Of a DNA stretch of 64,000 bases, positions 1 through 8,479 are shown one piece after another (the stretch's first letter is position 1; the number at the start of each line of letters is the position of its first letter). Below the pieces are notes generated by a model. The model saw nothing but the letters and a program-made list of their open reading frames with translations, did not search any database and was not told the origin of the DNA. Origin of the DNA: Anaerolineaceae bacterium (lineage in GTDB: Bacteria; Chloroflexota; Anaerolineae; Anaerolineales; Anaerolineaceae); assembly GCA_016841525.1 (NCBI GenBank), contig JAENYZ010000004.1, positions 310,001 through 374,000 on the forward strand. Direction: 5' to 3'. The position numbers and the translations under genes were made by a program.

Positions 1-981
1 TCGTAATAATTCCCATGACTCTCCACCCCGAATATCTCTCGAAGGCAAATAACTCTCATTCACTTCCAGAGCCTTTTCCCCATCCCATCCGCCAATCACA
101 TAAATTTTTCCGCCGGCTTCAGCCGCCCCGGCATATGCTCTTGCGGTAGGCATCGGTGTCACCTCATCCCATTGATCATCCTGGGGGTCATAACGCAGCG
201 CAGTATCCAGCACTTTCTCGCCATCCCAACCGCCAAAGAGATATATTTGCCCTTCGAAATCAGCCAGGGCATAGCCGCTCACCTTTATCGGCAACAACGC
301 TTTCTGTTCCCAGGTGTCTCTTCGTGGGTCGTACACTTCCAGGATGTCCGTCGGCTGACCATCAGCCAATCTGCCACCCGGGACATAGATCTTCTCGCCA
401 ACCAAAACGCCTTTGACATCCGCTACCGGTGTCGGCTTGTCGCTGAGCACTTCCCAGCGATCATCATCGGTGATATACCGAAAAACACCGCCGCTGACGC
501 CCTCCGGCCCCTCCCCGGCAATGGCGTAGATATCCCCATCATAAGCCGCCGCAGCCATGCTGGATCGCGGCTCTGGCAGCGGTGCCAGTTCTTGCCAGCG
601 GTCAGGAACTTCGGTAATAAGCCCGGCATTGGATATTCGTTGTGGGAACAAAAGATCCCACCCAAAAGCGATTATAACCAGTAAGACCAATCCAATAATG
701 CTAACAAATGTCCAGGGGATTTTCTGAACGACAGTCACGGTTTGAACTTGTACCGAATCCCCATTGGCTCCAGGCACATCAACAATGCCGTGTTCAATAC
801 CGTACAGCGTGGCTTCTGTCCGTGAGGAAACATCGATCTTTTCAAAGATGTTTCTCATATGGACTTTCACCGTATTCGGGCTGATAGTCAGAGCCTGTGC
901 TATTTCACGGTTCGTCAAACCTGTTGCAGCAAGCTGTAATATTTCTATCTCACGATCACTTAATTGATTAATATCAGACAT
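1..981 (-). CDS. Membrane-tethered LuxR-type HTH / Kelch-repeat regulator (3' end cut by window edge)
   Basis: The frame is open from the ATG at 981 to the left edge (327 codons, no stop), so the ORF track missed it. Residues 1-65 form a LuxR/GerE helix-turn-helix (LSDREIEILQLAATGLTNRE, then TISPNTVKVHMRNIF). A single hydrophobic helix follows at about 89-107. From about residue 125 there are repeated Kelch blades (IYVPGGR, IYLFGGWDGEKV, IYVIGGWDGEKA). The DNA-binding domain would be cytoplasmic and the propeller outside. That suggests a one-component regulator that senses something at the cell surface; this role is inferred. There is no receiver domain. The ribosome site (gaaagaaat) is weak, but the start fits the HTH. 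The C-terminus lies outside the window. Confidence 0.85.
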   Translation of the reverse strand, partial: MSDINQLSDREIEILQLAATGLTNREIAQALTISPNTVKVHMRNIFEKIDVSSRTEATLYGIEHGIVDVPGANGDSVQVQTVTVVQKIPWTFVSIIGLVLLVIIAFGWDLLFPQRISNAGLITEVPDRWQELAPLPEPRSSMAAAAYDGDIYAIAGEGPEGVSGGVFRYITDDDRWEVLSDKPTPVADVKGVLVGEKIYVPGGRLADGQPTDILEVYDPRRDTWEQKALLPIKVSGYALADFEGQIYLFGGWDGEKVLDTALRYDPQDDQWDEVTPMPTARAYAGAAEAGGKIYVIGGWDGEKALEVNESYLPSRDIRGGESWELLR

Positions 982-1012
982 ATTTCTTTCATATAAGTAC
1001 AATATTGTGTCA

Positions 1013-1041
1013 ATTATACTGGCTTACTTATGAATTCATAA
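1013..1041 (-). promoter_or_regulatory. Candidate promoter with palindrome upstream of the LuxR/Kelch gene
   Basis: On the minus strand a perfect TATAAT lies at 1018-1013. Seventeen bases upstream is a weak -35 (TTATGA) that overlaps the perfect 14-bp palindrome TTATGAATTCATAA (1028-1041). The palindrome could be an operator, possibly for the adjacent HTH protein itself; that is inference. Confidence 0.35.
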
Positions 1042-1355
1042 TGGAATACGTCTTTATAAAAATATCGATCATGAAGAGTTTGCTTACTACAAAACAAAAT
1101 TGTTTTTAAGTCAACTATAAAAATTCATTTTTCCATGTTAAGTTAACTGAATAAATACAGAAAAATTATCTTTTTCAACGATTGTGACAGATTCTTAATT
1201 CAGTAATAGTAAAGTATACCTTTGGAAATGCGTTCTCTCGAAAAGGATACTTCGTAAAATATCGAGGCTTGCGAAAGCATGTATTTTTATCCTGTGGACT
1301 ATTCAAATAAAAACATTAGCCCAATCACCAATTACAGCTTAGCATATAAAAACTT
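1042..1355. other. AT-rich intergenic stretch, no gene seen
   Basis: This stretch separates the 3' end of the M23 peptidase gene from the LuxR/Kelch promoter, both on the minus strand. It is very AT-rich with many short A and T runs. I see no convincing ORF, structured RNA or strong terminator hairpin in it. Confidence 0.5.
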
Positions 1356-3389
1356 TTAATTATCAGAAAAAATCTGCATAAATATATATTGGTAAGGCCA
1401 CTCAAAACCATTAGTGAACATGATGTGTTCCTGGGTGGCTTGATGTCCAGACTTATCATAAGCGGTTATTGATACAACAATAAGCTGGTTTGGCAGCACA
1501 TTTAATCTATACGATGTTGTCGAAGCAGGCAGGTTACCAGCCCGCACCTGGAAATCACCATCGTTCACTTTTACAGACAACGAGTAATGGTCAATGCCAG
1601 ACATATTATCCCCGGCTGACCAGGTAATATTGACCGCATCCGTCATGATAGGCGAAGTCACAGGGTTTATTTCTAACCAGGGTGCAGTTCGATCGACTAC
1701 CCCGATAAACATTATGCCCCCACCCTTGTTCCCGGCAGAATCCGTTGCCAATGAAAATATGATGTAATTATTTGCTTCCGCCCAATTAGTTGTTGAAATC
1801 GGCACTCGCCAGAAATCTTGAGTATAGGTATCCTTACCCAAATAAACCCGGTCATCGGTGAATAAATTCTGGCCTAAGAACCAAAATTCAACAGAAGAGA
1901 TTGGGCTACCGCTGCTGCCCGGCGTCGCACTGACGCTGACCGTCCCCTCCTCAGGTAAATAGCGGCTCGTAAATGTAATATCCGGATTTTTACTGCAATT
2001 TATATTCTTAAACACCTCACGTCGTCCCAAAATGCTCGATTGGTTGCCTTCGTAATCCCAAAGGCGAATGGCGATGTCAAAATAACCATCAGGAACATTT
2101 GTATTGCAAAAGTCAACGTTTGTTGTAAAGCTCGTCCCGCCAGGTCCTTCGCCGATCGTAACCCAGCTGCCATTGTAGTCAGCCAGCACCTCCACTTTGG
2201 TGACTGCCACATCATCCCTGCCCCAACCTGTCACCGTCAAAGTTTGGTTTGTAAGATAGGTGTTTGCTGCCGGCGTTGTCAAACCGCCTGTAGGTGGATT
2301 GGCAGGCGCATTTCCTGAAATATAATAGGTCCTTCCCTCGCCGCCGTAAGTTTCAGCTTCGTAGGCCAACCGCGGCCGACCGCCCCTGGTGACCGGGTCC
2401 CAATTGATATCCACATCTCTGAATGTAATATCCTCTGCAACCCCCCAATAGGATTGCATGCTGTATGAAAAATAACGCGTGTTTTCAGTCACCACCATAA
2501 AGTGAACATGATGCCCTGAGCTGTAGCCTGTATCGTCAACATTAGCGATATACTGCCCCTGGGTGACAGGTGTACCGACTTTTTTGAGTCCGGCTGGCAC
2601 GCTGCCCTGTGCGATGTGCAGGTAGATCTGGTAGGTCCAGGGAGTTGTGGATTTATCCTGGATGGTGATGCTGTTTGTACAGGTTGAATCACCATTTGCG
2701 CAGGTATCCCGCCAGTGGAACACAGAACCACCCTTTGCGGCAACCATTGGGAACATTGTGCCATCCGCAAAATCAAAAGCATGGGTGCAGTAATAAATGG
2801 GATAGCAGGAGGTGTGACCCACTGACCAGGTTAGCCGCTTTTCTAAACCCTTTGCCCAGGGCAAATAATAACCGCCATAAACGGTGCCGGATTTTGGTAA
2901 AGCTTCTTGTTCGCCTGATAGGATATCACCATTTAAAAGGCTTTTTTCTGCATATTGAAATGTCTTAAAAGTTGCTTCAAAGTTTGGTTCATCTTCTAAC
3001 AAAATCCGCCATTCACCCAGTTCATTCTGCTCAGCCACAGCCAATTCTGGTTCTCTACCTAAGAATTCCCCGGTTTCCGGGTCTATAGGCGCTAGCCATA
3101 CAATCGCCATCTTTCCATCATCCTGGATTTGGATGTGGTCAATCTTATAGGTTGACTCTTTCCATCGCCCGGTGCTGTTTTCTAATGCCTGTTCTATCGC
3201 CGCTTCCAGGTCTTTCCCAACCTCAACATCAGGTGGGGGTGATTCTTGATCACTGGATGACGGGGTTTCTGTATTTATTGCCTGGCTCAGTGCAGGACCA
3301 TTTTTTGGAATGTCAATTAATAAAACGGCGCCCAAAACAACACAAAGGATAACCAGAAGGACAATACCAAATTTTAGTGTTTTACTCAT
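1356..3389 (-). CDS. Secreted or membrane-anchored M23-family metallopeptidase with Ig-like C-terminal domains
   Basis: Numbering follows the 682-residue ORF-track protein. An N-terminal hydrophobic helix (about 10-31) acts as signal or anchor, followed by a Ser/Pro-rich linker. An M23 (lysostaphin/LytM-type) domain spans about 195-305 and keeps the zinc ligands HAFD (H208, D211) and HVH (H299, H301), plus the YLHIA strand. M23 enzymes cut peptidoglycan cross-bridges or other peptides. The remainder holds beta-sandwich, Ig/cadherin-like segments (TLTVTGWGRDDVAVTKVEV; later INPVTSP...NITWSAGDNMSGIDHYSL), probably for binding. I start at the second Met (MSKTLKF, 3389) because GGAG lies 8 bases before it, while the first Met (3404) has no ribosome site. 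Many Cys pairs in the M23 part fit an extracytoplasmic location. Confidence 0.82.
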   Translation of the reverse strand: MSKTLKFGIVLLVILCVVLGAVLLIDIPKNGPALSQAINTETPSSSDQESPPPDVEVGKDLEAAIEQALENSTGRWKESTYKIDHIQIQDDGKMAIVWLAPIDPETGEFLGREPELAVAEQNELGEWRILLEDEPNFEATFKTFQYAEKSLLNGDILSGEQEALPKSGTVYGGYYLPWAKGLEKRLTWSVGHTSCYPIYYCTHAFDFADGTMFPMVAAKGGSVFHWRDTCANGDSTCTNSITIQDKSTTPWTYQIYLHIAQGSVPAGLKKVGTPVTQGQYIANVDDTGYSSGHHVHFMVVTENTRYFSYSMQSYWGVAEDITFRDVDINWDPVTRGGRPRLAYEAETYGGEGRTYYISGNAPANPPTGGLTTPAANTYLTNQTLTVTGWGRDDVAVTKVEVLADYNGSWVTIGEGPGGTSFTTNVDFCNTNVPDGYFDIAIRLWDYEGNQSSILGRREVFKNINCSKNPDITFTSRYLPEEGTVSVSATPGSSGSPISSVEFWFLGQNLFTDDRVYLGKDTYTQDFWRVPISTTNWAEANNYIIFSLATDSAGNKGGGIMFIGVVDRTAPWLEINPVTSPIMTDAVNITWSAGDNMSGIDHYSLSVKVNDGDFQVRAGNLPASTTSYRLNVLPNQLIVVSITAYDKSGHQATQEHIMFTNGFEWPYQYIFMQIFSDN

Positions 3390-3404
3390 AAGAAGTTTCT
3401 CCAT

Positions 3405-3631
3405 AGCTATCGCGGTCTCAAAACATAATTGCTTTGGTCTCGCGCGTTTGCTTTTTTGTCTGTTCTATGACTTGCAAGGTTTATACCAATATCATGATAA
3501 GGAAATAAAAATTCATTCTCAGGATATAAAACTCAAAACCAAAAGGAAGCTTTTCTTCATATGTTAAACTTTCATGATAAGGATAATTAATTAGAGATAC
3601 ATAGTCACTAAAACCCGAGCCAAAAAAGCAC
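3405..3631. other. Intergenic region between divergent genes, nothing specific seen
   Basis: This AT-rich region lies between the M23 gene (minus) and the greA promoter (plus). The ORF at 3310-3567 on plus is antisense to the M23 start and has no coding character. I see no RNA gene. Confidence 0.4.
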
Positions 3632-3660
3632 TTGCACACAGTCTAAAAATGTGATAAGAT
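3632..3660 (+). promoter_or_regulatory. Candidate sigma-70 promoter for greA
   Basis: TTGCAC (3632-3637), a 17-bp spacer, then TAAGAT (3655-3660). The spacing is optimal and each box matches consensus at four or more positions. It lies about 130 bases before greA. Confidence 0.5.
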
Positions 3661-3788
3661 ATCTGCCTACAAGAGACAATCACTATTTTCAAGAAAGCAC
3701 TTTTTCTCGAAGATAGCGAGTTTTTTTTATTTTACAAAGGGGAATAAATTTAGCCCCAAGGACCACAGACTTACTGGAAGGAAGTCTT

Positions 3789-4250
3789 ATGCCCAGTTCA
3801 TATTTAACACGTGAGGGTTTTGAAAGGCTACAAAAAGAGCTTGATCACCTCAGAACCGAAAAACGCATTGAAGTCGCAGACCGACTGCGCGAAGCCTTAG
3901 AAGATGGCGAACTGATTGAAAACGCTGAATTAGAAGCAGCCAAGAATGAGCAATCCTTTGTCGAAGGGCGCATTAAGGAACTTGAAATCCTGCTTTCTAA
4001 CGCACACCTGATTGAAGAGACCAACAATACCGATTCAATCCAGGTTGGCTCCAAGGTCAAGGTGCAGGAAGAAGGGTATGACCCAGAGGAATATGTGATT
4101 GTCGGTGCTGCTGAAGCAGACCCGCGCCTTGGTCGTATTTCCAACGAGTCCCCTCTGGGTAAAGCGTTGCTTAATAAAAAAGCTGGTGATAAAGTTAAGG
4201 TCGAAGCCCCGGGCGGAGAGTTTGAGATAGAAATTCTCTCAATTGGTTGA
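3789..4250 (+). CDS. greA: Transcription elongation factor GreA
   Basis: The 153-residue protein has the normal GreA length. The N-terminal coiled coil (about 1-75) includes YLTREGFERLQKELDHLRTE and the tip acidic pair in DGELIENAELEAAKNEQ. GreA inserts this coil into the RNA polymerase secondary channel to stimulate cleavage of backtracked transcripts. The C-terminal FKBP-like domain follows, with the family pattern SPLGKALLNKKAGDKV. A strong ribosome site (ggaagg) precedes the ATG. A factor-independent terminator directly follows, so greA is probably largely its own transcript ahead of lysS. Confidence 0.97.
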   Translation: MPSSYLTREGFERLQKELDHLRTEKRIEVADRLREALEDGELIENAELEAAKNEQSFVEGRIKELEILLSNAHLIEETNNTDSIQVGSKVKVQEEGYDPEEYVIVGAAEADPRLGRISNESPLGKALLNKKAGDKVKVEAPGGEFEIEILSIG

Positions 4251-4270
4251 CCTGACACCCCGTCAATTAT

Positions 4271-4306
4271 GCCCCGCCCGTCTCAAATGGTCGGGGCTTT
4301 TATTTT
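4271..4306 (+). terminator. Rho-independent terminator after greA
   Basis: The stem GCCCCG (4271-4276) pairs with CGGGGC (4292-4297), followed by a T-rich tract. It lies inside the ORF-track N-terminal extension of lysS, which argues against that upstream start. Confidence 0.75.
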
Positions 4307-4328
4307 AAATTTCATTGAGGAAGGTATC

Positions 4329-5858
4329 ATGCTTGAAGAATCATTTTCAGAACTTGAATTGACCCGTCTTGAAAAATTGCGCGCCATGGAAGAGAAGGGG
4401 ATGGATCCCTTCCCTACCCGCGCTGAACAAACCCACACCAGCAAACAAGCCATCGAAGCTTTTTCTAAAGCGGAAACCGAAGGGGTCGACACCCCCATTC
4501 AGGTAACATTGGCAGGCCGCATCCGAGCCCTGCGTCCCATGGGAAAAATTGCTTTTGCACACATTGACGATCGCGATGGTCGAGTTCAGCTTTTTTTCCG
4601 AATCAATGATTTAGGCGAAGAGAAAATGGAAATGCTGAGTGATTACTTCGATCTTGGCGATTTCATTCAAGCCAGCGGTTATATGTTCCGCACACGTCGG
4701 GGTGAGGTTTCCCTTTATGTAGAAGATTTCAAGATGCTTGCCAAAGCCTTACGCCCTTTGCCTGCAGCAAAAGATGAGGTTGTTGATGGTGAGGTCCTAC
4801 GGCATGCCAAACTCAGCGATCCCGAAACGCGTTACCGTCAGCGTTATGTTGACCTTGCTGTCAACCCGGATGTCCAGGAAATTTTCAAAATCCGTGCAGC
4901 GACCCTGCGATCTTTACGCGATTATCTTGACAGCCACGATTTTATCGAGGTTGAAACACCCATTCTCCAGCCAATTTACGGCGGTGCAGCAGCCCAACCC
5001 TTTACCACCCATCACAACCAGCTTCACCAGGACCTGTACTTGCGCATTTCCTTCGAGCTTTACCTGAAGCGGCTCCTTGTTGGCGGCTTAGAACGTGTTT
5101 ATGAAATTGGCCGTGATTTTAGAAACGAAGGTGTTTCTTATAAGCATAACCCCGAATTCACACAGCTTGAGTTTTATTGGGCGTATGCAGATTACCAGGA
5201 AGTCATGCAATTCACCGAAGAGATGATCGCCTTCGCCGCTAAGCAGGTCCTTGGGAGTACAATAATCACTTTTGACAATCAGGAAATTGACCTTTCCCCT
5301 CCCTGGCGACGGGTTGAACTCAGGCAGGGAATCCTGGATGCAACCGGTATCGATATCGATCTGCACCCCGATGCGCAGTCCCTAGAAGCCGCAATGAAAG
5401 CAAAAAATCTCAATCCCAAACCCGGGTCAACGCGTGGAAAATTGATCGACAGCATCATCGGGGACTTCCTTGAGCCAAACGCTATCCAACCAACCTTCAT
5501 CTATAATTACCCGAGGGATATTTCGCCACTGGCGAAGAGCAAGCCTGGGGACCCGGGCACCGTCGAGCGTTTTGAAGGCTTTGTAGGCGGTATGGAGTTG
5601 TGTAACGCCTTTTCAGAGCTAAATGACCCGCTTGACCAGGAGCAGCGCTTTTTAGAGATGGGCCGTGCTTATGCGGATGATGATGAGGAACAACATCCAA
5701 TGGATGATGATTATTTAAATGCCCTCAGCTACGGCATGCCCCCGGCGGGCGGATTTGGCATTGGCGTTGACCGCCTGATGATGCTTTTCAGCGGGCGCAG
5801 GAGCATTCGAGAGGTCATTTTGTTCCCCCACCTCCGAAGTTTATCCCAGGATGAATAA
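4329..5858 (+). CDS. lysS: Lysyl-tRNA synthetase, class II
   Basis: This enzyme charges tRNA-Lys with lysine. The N-terminal OB-fold anticodon-binding domain (about 45-150 from this start) is followed by the class II catalytic core. Motif 2 is seen in YEIGRDFRNEGVSYKHNPEF and motif 3 in GFGIGVDRLMMLFSGRRS. At 509 residues it is the normal bacterial length. I use the ATG at 4329 (MLEESFSE) because GAGGAAGG lies just upstream and because the longer ORF-track start (4269) would read through the greA terminator. The downstream sigma factor gene begins 64 bases later. The window also holds one tRNA-Lys gene, far from here. Confidence 0.97.
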   Translation: MLEESFSELELTRLEKLRAMEEKGMDPFPTRAEQTHTSKQAIEAFSKAETEGVDTPIQVTLAGRIRALRPMGKIAFAHIDDRDGRVQLFFRINDLGEEKMEMLSDYFDLGDFIQASGYMFRTRRGEVSLYVEDFKMLAKALRPLPAAKDEVVDGEVLRHAKLSDPETRYRQRYVDLAVNPDVQEIFKIRAATLRSLRDYLDSHDFIEVETPILQPIYGGAAAQPFTTHHNQLHQDLYLRISFELYLKRLLVGGLERVYEIGRDFRNEGVSYKHNPEFTQLEFYWAYADYQEVMQFTEEMIAFAAKQVLGSTIITFDNQEIDLSPPWRRVELRQGILDATGIDIDLHPDAQSLEAAMKAKNLNPKPGSTRGKLIDSIIGDFLEPNAIQPTFIYNYPRDISPLAKSKPGDPGTVERFEGFVGGMELCNAFSELNDPLDQEQRFLEMGRAYADDDEEQHPMDDDYLNALSYGMPPAGGFGIGVDRLMMLFSGRRSIREVILFPHLRSLSQDE

Positions 5859-5922
5859 ATCCTGATAAAATAGAAATGCTGCAGCAGTATCATTCATCGT
5901 AAAGTGATCGAAACGGGCTTAA

Positions 5923-6531
5923 ATGGACGAACAGGCACTTATCCAGGACGCACTTGAAGGTAAGCTAAATGCCTTCAACAGCCTTGTATTACATTACCAG
6001 GATATGGCCTATAACGTTGCGTATCGCATCATGGGCGAACATGGTGCTGCTGATGATGCCGCCCAGGAAGCCTTTATCTCAGCCTATCAGAAACTCGACC
6101 AATACCGCGGCGGTTCTTTCAAAGCCTGGCTGCTGCGGATAGTCACCAATGCCTGTTATGACGAGCTTCGCCGCAGGCAGCGACAGCCTGTAACCCCCCT
6201 CAAACCCGAATTAGATGATGGCGAAACCCTTGAAAATCCCTATTGGATTGAAGATGATTCGCCGTCTCCTGAAGAAGAATTTGAGGAATCAGAATTGCAA
6301 GAGGCAATCCAGCACTGCATCAATAATCTTGATAAAAAATTTAAAACCATTCTTGTTTTGGTGGATGTTGAAGGTCTGGATTACGACACAGCATCCGAAA
6401 TTATTGGCAGGCCTTTAGGTACTGTCAAAAGCCGTTTAGCGCGTGCGCGCGAGCGAGTTCAGGAATGTTTGCAGGGATTTCGGGAACTTTTACCCGATCT
6501 CTTTCGTCTAAGTAGTGAGGAAAAAAGATGA
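5923..6531 (+). CDS. ECF-type RNA polymerase sigma factor
   Basis: The 202-residue protein has sigma region 2 at about 10-80 (NSLVLHYQDMAYNVAYRIM, AADDAAQEAFISAYQKL, FKAWLLRIVTNACYDELRRR) and region 4 at about 130-190 (DYDTASEIIGRPLGTVKSRL). There is no region 1.1 or 3, as is usual for extracytoplasmic-function sigmas. The ATGA overlap with the next gene, which looks like an anti-sigma factor, suggests translational coupling and that the pair controls an envelope or stress regulon. The regulon is unknown. The ribosome site is weak. Confidence 0.93.
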   Translation: MDEQALIQDALEGKLNAFNSLVLHYQDMAYNVAYRIMGEHGAADDAAQEAFISAYQKLDQYRGGSFKAWLLRIVTNACYDELRRRQRQPVTPLKPELDDGETLENPYWIEDDSPSPEEEFEESELQEAIQHCINNLDKKFKTILVLVDVEGLDYDTASEIIGRPLGTVKSRLARARERVQECLQGFRELLPDLFRLSSEEKR

Positions 6532-7355
6532 AAAAAGAGAGAGATCGGATCGAAGAATTAAATATGCTTTCAGCATATCTGGACAATGCTTTGGAAGCAG
6601 AAGAACTTGAAAAGCTTAAGTCGCGCCTGGAGCAAGACCAGGGCTTACGCCAGAAACTTGAAAATCTTCGCCAGACCAAGGTGTTAATCAGCCGCCTTGA
6701 TCGGTTAAACGCACCCCGTAATTACACACTCACACCGGACATGGTCAAAGTGCGCAGACGGAAATCGAAACCATTATTTTCAACATTAAGATTAGCATCC
6801 TCATTTGCAGCTATTTTACTCGTTGCCTTGTTTGGTGTTCAGGCATTGCTTGGGGGTGGATTCCTCCCATCAGCCATGACAGCTGAAGCACCTATGATGG
6901 AGGCTGCCCGTGTGGAAGATGAAAGCACACCCGAACCGCTGATCCTTTGGGCACAACCGGGTGTTGGCGGTGCGGTCCCTGATGGTTATGGCGGCGGTAG
7001 TGCAGAAAGTTTGCCTGAAGAAAGCTTTATCCTTGAACAGCCTTCGGAAGAGGAAGAGATTGCACCTAAAGATCAACCTGTAGAGCAGCCCGAAACTCTG
7101 CCTGAAGCGGAGCTTGCACCCCAGGAGCCAGAAGAAATTGAAAGTTACGCCGCTGAAGAAGACCTTGAAGGAGCATCCCCGGTGTTAGGAATCAACACTG
7201 AACAGGGCGGCGAGGTGCTGGACCGCAGCGAACCTGCTTCTGCTGATCAGAAAGCTGCCGTGGACTGGACACAAGTGATCCAGTGGGCACAGGTTGGCCT
7301 GGCGGTGATTGCAGTGGGCGGAGGTGTGACCTTGTGGATTTTACGGAAAATTTAG
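6528..7355 (+). CDS. Putative membrane anti-sigma factor
   Basis: The gene overlaps the sigma gene by 4 bases. Residues 1-60 resemble the cytoplasmic anti-sigma helical domain (LSAYLDNALEAEELEKLKSRL, then LENLRQTKVLISRL) but lack the HxxxCxxC zinc motif. A first membrane helix lies at about 85-107. A long acidic, Pro/Glu-rich segment (about 115-245) follows, and a second helix closes the C-terminus (WAQVGLAVIAVGGGVTLWIL). The function is inferred from position and N-terminal pattern. The two helices with an acidic loop suggest an outside sensing segment that could be cleaved or could bind a ligand. Confidence 0.72.
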   Translation: MKKERDRIEELNMLSAYLDNALEAEELEKLKSRLEQDQGLRQKLENLRQTKVLISRLDRLNAPRNYTLTPDMVKVRRRKSKPLFSTLRLASSFAAILLVALFGVQALLGGGFLPSAMTAEAPMMEAARVEDESTPEPLILWAQPGVGGAVPDGYGGGSAESLPEESFILEQPSEEEEIAPKDQPVEQPETLPEAELAPQEPEEIESYAAEEDLEGASPVLGINTEQGGEVLDRSEPASADQKAAVDWTQVIQWAQVGLAVIAVGGGVTLWILRKI

Positions 7356-7500
7356 AAACAAAATTAGAACTCCCCCCCCCTGAAGGGAAAGAGAAAGCTT
7401 TGCATTCTTAATTTAATGAGCAAACATTCACAGACTAAATGTTAGCTTTCCTTTGGCTTTTTCTGAACGGTGAGACTCCCCTTCACAGATTCCCCTGTGT
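7356..7500. other. Intergenic region with a C9 run and a weak inverted repeat
   Basis: Just after the anti-sigma gene there is a homopolymer of C followed by GAAAGCT and, some 50 bases later, AGCTTTC and a T-run. This could be a poor terminator. No gene is seen before the promoter at 7501. Confidence 0.3.
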
Positions 7501-7529
7501 TTGACATTACCCCACCCTCGCAGTATAAT
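7501..7529 (+). promoter_or_regulatory. Perfect-consensus sigma-70 promoter
   Basis: TTGACA (7501-7506), exactly 17 bp, then TATAAT (7524-7529). Both hexamers match the consensus at every position. It drives the S1-domain gene starting at 7571. Confidence 0.8.
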
Positions 7530-7570
7530 CACACTTCGTGAAATTTGTAATTTAATGGGAGAAGAGCGCC

Positions 7571-8314
7571 ATGGAACAAGAAAAAGAATTTAATACTAAG
7601 GAGCGCTATACGGGGACGGTGCTAAAAAACACTTTGCAGGGAGCTTTGGTCGATATCGGTAGTCAAAAACCTGCATTTATCCACATTTCGCAAGCTGTTA
7701 AAGACGGCGATCCAAAGAAACAGATCAATAGTATTGATGAGGTTTTAGAGGTAGGTCAGAAATTGGATTTTTGGGTCAAACGAGTTCGCAAGGATCGTAT
7801 TGAATTGACCATGAAAGAGCCGCTTGCCCTCGAATGGCGAGAGATTAAACCAGACATGACCGTCAAAGGTAAAGTTGTCCGATTAGAGACATTCGGTGCC
7901 TTTGTAGAGATTGGTGCAGAACGACCTGGCCTGATCCACATCAGCGAGCTGGCACACAGTTATGTGCGCACACCCGGTGAAGTGGTTCGTGAAGGTGACG
8001 AAGTGGAAGCAAAAGTTCTTGAGGTCAACCGACGCAAGAAACAAATCAAGTTGAGCATCAAAGCACTACAGGTACTGCCTGAGAATCTTCAAATGCCAGA
8101 ACCCCCGGCAAGCAAGAAACAGCAAGAAGAGGAAGAGCCAAAAGAACCTGATTTGACGGCTATGGAAATCGCCTTGCGATCTGCAATGGAAAAATCTGAA
8201 GGCAACCAGAAGGAATCTGCAGCGAAGAAATCGCGGAAGAAACAAGGTTCTACTTCTGAGCAGGATGAGATACTCTCCCGTACACTGGAGAATAAAGTTG
8301 GTGAAGAATCCTGA
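7571..8314 (+). CDS. S1-domain RNA-binding protein (two S1 motifs)
   Basis: The 247-residue protein carries two S1 OB-fold domains. The first is at about 13-80 (YTGTVLKNTLQGALVDIG, AFIHISQAV). The second is at about 97-168 (VKGKVVRLETFGAFVEIG, PGLIHISELA, VLEVNRRKKQIKLSIKAL). A charged, low-complexity tail rich in Lys/Glu/Gln follows. It resembles short ribosomal protein S1-like or general-stress S1 proteins that bind mRNA. The exact role is not known. The ribosome site (gggaga) is good, and the gene sits between its own consensus promoter and a clear terminator, so it is monocistronic and probably highly expressed. Confidence 0.88.
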   Translation: MEQEKEFNTKERYTGTVLKNTLQGALVDIGSQKPAFIHISQAVKDGDPKKQINSIDEVLEVGQKLDFWVKRVRKDRIELTMKEPLALEWREIKPDMTVKGKVVRLETFGAFVEIGAERPGLIHISELAHSYVRTPGEVVREGDEVEAKVLEVNRRKKQIKLSIKALQVLPENLQMPEPPASKKQQEEEEPKEPDLTAMEIALRSAMEKSEGNQKESAAKKSRKKQGSTSEQDEILSRTLENKVGEES

Positions 8315-8370
8315 TAATTCAGGTTCATCCTTTGAGATGAACGCAAAAACAGGACGAAAATGAACAACAA

Positions 8371-8407
8371 GGGAGGTGCCGAACCATCGGCCCTCCCTTT
8401 ATCTTTT
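8371..8407 (+). terminator. Rho-independent terminator after the S1-domain gene
   Basis: GGGAGG and GCCGA pair with TCGGC and CCTCCC around a four-base loop, with one internal mismatch, followed by a T-rich tail. Confidence 0.8.
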
Positions 8408-8479
8408 AATTCAATGGTATCCTAAAGAGAATACTAAAATGGGACGATCAGGGGTTTCACCCAGCGCGTTGGAGGGCTG

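Noticed and set aside
4269-4328. Upstream start of lysS in the ORF track
   Set aside because: It overlaps the greA terminator, lacks a ribosome site, and adds residues not expected in LysRS.
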